The position numbers and the translations under genes were made by a program. The notes under the pieces are model-generated. The model saw nothing but the letters and a program-made list of their open reading frames with translations, did no database searches and had not been told where the DNA came from. DNA of 16,281 nucleotides from positions 1-16,281 of the forward strand of contig CAMQRG010000030.1 in NCBI GenBank assembly GCA_947036475.1, in the 5' to 3' direction. Shown here one piece after another: positions 14,026-16,281 of the stretch (the stretch's first letter is position 1; each line of letters begins with the position of its first letter). The stretch comes from an uncultured Clostridia bacterium (GTDB lineage: Bacteria > Bacillota > Clostridia > Lachnospirales > Anaerotignaceae).

Positions 14026-14426
14026 TGGAATTCAGCAATATTGTACCCGGTATGACATTTGAAAAGGAATTTGTTGTAGAGGAAGAAGATACGGCAGTAC
14101 ATTTCGGCAACGACAATGTGCCTGTGTTCGCTTCTCCCCGCATGATTGCCTGGATTGAAGGCACAGCAATCGGCACAGTTGCACCGTTTTTGCCGGAAGG
14201 CTGGGAAACGGTCGGCACGAGTTTCAACCTGGCACATATGGCGGCTACGCCTGTGGGCATGAAGGTGCGCGTTGTGGCAGAACTGACGGAGGTTAAGGGC
14301 AAACTGCTGACATTCGCAATCAAGGCGTATGATGAAGTGGATAAAATCTGCGAGGGTACGCATGGACGCGCGATTATTGAGCTGGATAAATTCCTGAGCC
14401 GCGTGAATGTAAAGGGCAAAAACTAA
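14022..14426 (+). CDS. FlK-like hotdog thioesterase
   Basis: A 134-residue single-hotdog protein. Compared from memory with the fluoroacetyl-CoA thioesterase FlK, it keeps the active-site spacing: S38, E46 and H72 fall where FlK has T42, E50 and H76, and G65 and R116 fall where FlK has G69 and R120, a constant offset of four. VAPFLPEG and the AATPVG stretch after His72 are family hallmarks. Position 32 is Asn where FlK has the fluorine-sensing lid Phe36, so fluoroacetyl-CoA is unlikely to be the substrate; a general short acyl-CoA thioesterase is more likely. The ATG overlaps the ftsH stop, with GAGGAG 5 nt upstream; the next codon is also ATG (14025), with 8-nt spacing, and either could be used. 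It is probably co-transcribed with ftsH. Confidence 0.85.
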   Translation: MMEFSNIVPGMTFEKEFVVEEEDTAVHFGNDNVPVFASPRMIAWIEGTAIGTVAPFLPEGWETVGTSFNLAHMAATPVGMKVRVVAELTEVKGKLLTFAIKAYDEVDKICEGTHGRAIIELDKFLSRVNVKGKN

Positions 14427-14588
14427 GAACTTTTCCATAAATAAGATACGTGCAGATTGCACAGTCAGATTTTTCGGCAGGCAAGGGGCTTTTTTGCAGG
14501 CGTACCGAGTGGTACGGCAAGGAAAAGTGACAAAGACTGCCGGAAAAGATGAAGCAAGATGTGCGTAGAGCATTTACGGATAGGTTCT
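14426..14588. repeat. 163-bp imperfect palindrome (MITE-like element or structured RNA)
   Basis: The two 80-nt halves pair along nearly their whole length around a GAGT loop at 14507-14510. From inside out: CGTACC with GGTACG; CTTTTTTGC with GCAAGGAAAAG (GG bulge); TTTTTCGGCAG with CTGCCGGAAAA (11 pairs, one G-U); GCACA with TGTGC; and the ends AGAACTTTTCCATAAAT against ATTTACGGATAGGTTCT with three mismatched positions. TA flanks or overlaps both ends, which could be a TA target duplication. It begins exactly at the stop codon of the thioesterase gene. No tail of T residues follows, so it is not an ordinary terminator. Confidence 0.8.
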
Positions 14589-14684
14589 AAATAATCGTTT
14601 GTAATCTGTTTGAAACCCCGGAAAAGGCGGTCTGACCCAAAAACCGTTATTTTTGGCGGACGCTGGAGAACGCAGGGAAGTATG

Positions 14685-14739
14685 AAGGGAAACGGGGAAA
14701 AGTCTGAATATCACAGAGTTTTCCACGTTCCCTTTTTTT
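14685..14739 (+). terminator. Terminator-like hairpin in front of birA
   Basis: AAGGGAAACGGGGAAAA (14685-14701) pairs with TTTTCCACGTTCCCTT (14719-14734) with one bulge and one mismatch. The loop is about 17 nt, and the T run continues to 14739. It ends 50 nt before birA. It may end ftsH-operon transcripts or act as an attenuator in a birA leader. A shorter hairpin, CCAAAAA with TTTTTGG, is at 14637-14656. Apart from these and the palindrome, I see nothing in 14427-14789 and no clear birA promoter. Confidence 0.6.
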
Positions 14740-14789
14740 CTGCGGACAAAACACAGGGGGAATCAGAATCTGACAAAGGAGGGCGTCAG

Positions 14790-15764
14790 ATGTATCGGAT
14801 TTTAGATATTTTGAAGGGGGAAACAGGCTATATTTCCGGTGAAGAAATCGGCAAAAGGCTGGATATTTCTCGCGCCGCCGTATGGAAGGGCATCAACCGG
14901 CTGCGGCAGGAGGGCTATGAAATTGAGGCGGTCACGAACAAAGGCTATCGCCTTGCGCCTTATGAAGCGATGTATAACCAAAAGGAGTTGGAAAGCGGGC
15001 TGAAAACAAAATATATGGGCCGGCCGCTGTTATTTTTTCACGAAACGGATACGACAAGCAACCGTATCCGCGAATACGCGCTGGAAGGCGGGGCGGAAGG
15101 CGCGCTGGCTGTGGCAGAAAGCCAGACGGCTGGACGCGGCCGCAGAGGACGTCATTGGGAGGCGCCGGCGGGCACAGGCGTCTGGCTGAGTCTGCTTTTG
15201 CGCCCGAAGATGGAACCGGCATCTGCCCCTGCGCTGACACTGCTTGCGGGGCTGGCTGTGGCAGAGGCTTTGGAGGAAGTGACAGGGCTTTCCATGGAAA
15301 TCAAATGGCCGAATGACATTCTCTGTAATGGTAAAAAGCTTGTCGGCATACTGATGGAGATGGACTGCGAGATGCAGGAAGTGCATTTTATTGTGCTGGG
15401 CATCGGCGTAAATGTAAATATGGCGGAATTTCCGGAAGGGCTGCGTGAAACGGCAACTTCCCTCTTTTTGGAGGGCGGCAGGACATATTCCAGACGGCAG
15501 ACTGTACATAGTATTCTGGAGCGCTTTGAGGAACTTTATGACGCATTTTTGCAGAGCGGCAATTTTGCCCCGTTCCGAGCACGTTACCGCGAAAAATGCG
15601 TGAACATCGGCAGGGAAGTCCGTGTTTTGGGGCGGGAGGAATTTTCTGCGGTTGTGCTGGACATTACGCCGGAGGGCGAACTGCTTGTCCGGCGGCTGGA
15701 TACCGGACGGGAAGAAGTTGTTTTTTCCGGTGAGGTTTCTATCCGGAAGGAGGAGACAGACTGA
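14790..15764 (+). CDS. birA: Bifunctional biotin operon repressor / biotin-protein ligase
   Basis: A 324-residue protein of the two-function BirA type. The N-terminal winged helix-turn-helix (about residues 1-60, with SGEEIGKRLDISRAAVWKGI) would bind biotin operators. The catalytic domain makes biotinyl-AMP and transfers biotin to carboxylase subunits: GRGRRGRHW at 115-123 is the biotin-binding loop, KWPND at 172-176 and GKKLVGIL at 181-188 complete the active site. An SH3-like C-terminal domain covers about 275-324. ATG 14790 has AGGAGG 7 nt upstream; an in-frame ATG at 14610 would pass through the terminator-like hairpin and adds no recognisable sequence. No biotin genes or clear BirA operator are in the window, so its targets lie elsewhere. 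It overlaps the next start by one base. Confidence 0.95.
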   Translation: MYRILDILKGETGYISGEEIGKRLDISRAAVWKGINRLRQEGYEIEAVTNKGYRLAPYEAMYNQKELESGLKTKYMGRPLLFFHETDTTSNRIREYALEGGAEGALAVAESQTAGRGRRGRHWEAPAGTGVWLSLLLRPKMEPASAPALTLLAGLAVAEALEEVTGLSMEIKWPNDILCNGKKLVGILMEMDCEMQEVHFIVLGIGVNVNMAEFPEGLRETATSLFLEGGRTYSRRQTVHSILERFEELYDAFLQSGNFAPFRARYREKCVNIGREVRVLGREEFSAVVLDITPEGELLVRRLDTGREEVVFSGEVSIRKEETD

Positions 15765-16120
15765 TGGAACGGAAGATTTTGGCTGCGGCAAATGCGGAAA
15801 AGCAGAAATATTTTCTGGAACCGGGGTTCCGGGAACTGCCCGAAAGCATACAGGAGGAAGTGCGGGTAATCTGCGTTTTGCTGGCGCAGAAACTGAACTG
15901 TACTTTCCTGATGGGCTTTGACGAGGCGGGAGAACTGTATTTTGAAACGGTGCGCCGCGAGGACGATTTTGATTTTGACGAGATTGGCGCAGGGCTGGAA
16001 ATCAATGCGCTGCGGCGGGAGAAAAAGGAACTTCTGCGTGCGCTGGAACTTTGGTATGCCATATTTTTTACGGAGGAAGGGCAGGAGATAAAGGAAAGGC
16101 TGTTGAAAGAGGGCACATAA
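15764..16120 (+). CDS. DUF6145-like small protein
   Basis: A 118-residue acidic cytosolic protein with no membrane segment or signal peptide. The N-terminal KYFLEPGFRELPESIQEEVR, the central FDEAGELYFET and the C-terminal helix beginning LRREKKELLRALE resemble a Lachnospiraceae family I recall as DUF6145; the name is from memory and not checked. Function is unknown. Its ATG overlaps the birA stop (TGATG), with AGGAGG upstream, so the two are translationally coupled. That suggests a link with biotinylation or carboxylases, but this is only context. A terminator follows directly after the stop. Confidence 0.82.
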   Translation: MERKILAAANAEKQKYFLEPGFRELPESIQEEVRVICVLLAQKLNCTFLMGFDEAGELYFETVRREDDFDFDEIGAGLEINALRREKKELLRALELWYAIFFTEEGQEIKERLLKEGT

Positions 16121-16164
16121 GGCGGGGGCAGGGAAAAAACGGATAAAACCCTGCCGCCTTTCTT
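16121..16164 (+). terminator. Intrinsic terminator after the birA operon
   Basis: GGCGG and CAGGG, split by a GGG bulge, pair with CCCTGCCGCC (16149-16158), followed by TTTCTT. The loop is 15 nt. It starts at the base after the stop codon, and its tail touches the next promoter. Confidence 0.65.
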
Positions 16165-16191
16165 GCGGTTGGCGCGGTTTTATGGTATAAT
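16163..16191 (+). promoter_or_regulatory. Strong promoter reading out of the window
   Basis: TTGCGG (16163-16168) and a perfect TATAAT (16186-16191) are 17 nt apart, and TGG before the -10 box makes it an extended -10. Transcription would start near 16198 and run into the hexanucleotide array. The gene it serves lies beyond the edge. Confidence 0.75.
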
Positions 16192-16220
16192 TTGTAATAT
16201 ATTGCATCACCCCTTGGCAA

Positions 16221-16281
16221 GGCTTCGGCTTTGGCTTTGGCTTTGGCTTTGGCTTTGGCTTTGGCTTTGGCTTTGGCTTTG
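16221..16281 (+). repeat. GGCTTT hexanucleotide tandem array
   Basis: One imperfect unit (GGCTTC) at 16221-16226 is followed by nine perfect GGCTTT units (16227-16280) and the first base of another. The array continues past the window edge, so its full size is unknown. No start codon with a ribosome binding site precedes it, so it is probably in a leader; if coding on the minus strand it would give Lys-Ala, Lys-Pro or Gln-Ser repeats depending on frame. Confidence 0.95.

Noticed and set aside
14426..14588. Integron attC site
   Set aside because: The ends do not show the paired RYYYAAC and GTTRRRY core sites, and no integrase is present.
14426..14588. Firm call of 6S RNA or SRP RNA
   Set aside because: The rod shape is suggestive of 6S RNA, but I could not identify its conserved central bubble, and the conserved SRP helix 8 motif is absent. 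Left as an unclassified palindrome.
14590..14740. Riboswitch (TPP, c-di-GMP, fluoride, ZTP) in front of birA
   Set aside because: None of the conserved core sequences that I know for these classes is present.
16121..16281. Minus-strand gene ending in a Gln-Ser or Lys-Ala tail at the hexanucleotide array
   Set aside because: One frame does reach a TGA just past the array, but no other part of such a gene is in the window and the strong promoter points the other way; it cannot be supported here.

Overview
The window looks like chromosomal DNA of an anaerobic Gram-positive bacterium of class Clostridia, most likely a Lachnospirales relative. The evidence is the tilS-hpt-ftsH gene order, a YabO/RqcP-type S4 protein, AGGAGG-type ribosome binding sites with GTG and TTG starts, and a giant oxygen-sensitive acyl-CoA dehydratase activase. 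The organism call is inference. I see no prophage, transposase, CRISPR array, rRNA or tRNA.

Layout. Positions 1-5222 hold a TetR-type regulator overlapping a roughly 1434-residue iron-sulfur protein, in which two ATPase/activase domains are fused to a dehydratase-like half. Positions 5223-5642 hold no gene; they carry a 140-bp tandem duplication, an intrinsic terminator and repeat elements. Positions 5643-8503 look like a lipid and envelope block: a YhhN-like membrane protein (+), an acyl-ACP thioesterase (-) that overlaps it tail to tail by 89 bp, and a cardiolipin synthase (-). Positions 8556-9525 hold a divergent promoter region, a small membrane-anchored protein of unknown function (+), a bidirectional terminator and rqcP (-). 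Positions 9936-14426 are a housekeeping block: tilS and hpt (coupled through ATGA), a terminator, a clear promoter, ftsH, and a fluoroacetyl-CoA-thioesterase-like hotdog gene (ATGA overlap with ftsH). Positions 14427-14789 hold no gene but contain a 163-bp imperfect palindrome and a terminator-like hairpin. Positions 14790-16120 hold birA and a small DUF6145-like gene. The window ends with a terminator, a strong promoter and a GGCTTT hexanucleotide array that runs off the edge.

The most unusual non-coding signal is a repeat family with seven copies here. Each copy has three hairpins in fixed order joined by conserved linkers. The stems differ between copies, but the two arms usually change together. 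The 163-bp palindrome is a second, unrelated structured element. The most unusual protein is the fused activase: each ATPase half carries a cysteine pair 39 residues apart, the spacing of the cluster ligands in HgdC, so one chain may replace the usual homodimer.

How the genes fit together. The TetR protein probably controls the activase. The thioesterase, cardiolipin synthase and YhhN-like protein suggest membrane lipid turnover. tilS, hpt and ftsH are the classic Bacillota group for tRNA modification, purine salvage and membrane proteolysis. rqcP belongs to ribosome rescue. birA links biotin supply to biotin-dependent carboxylases.
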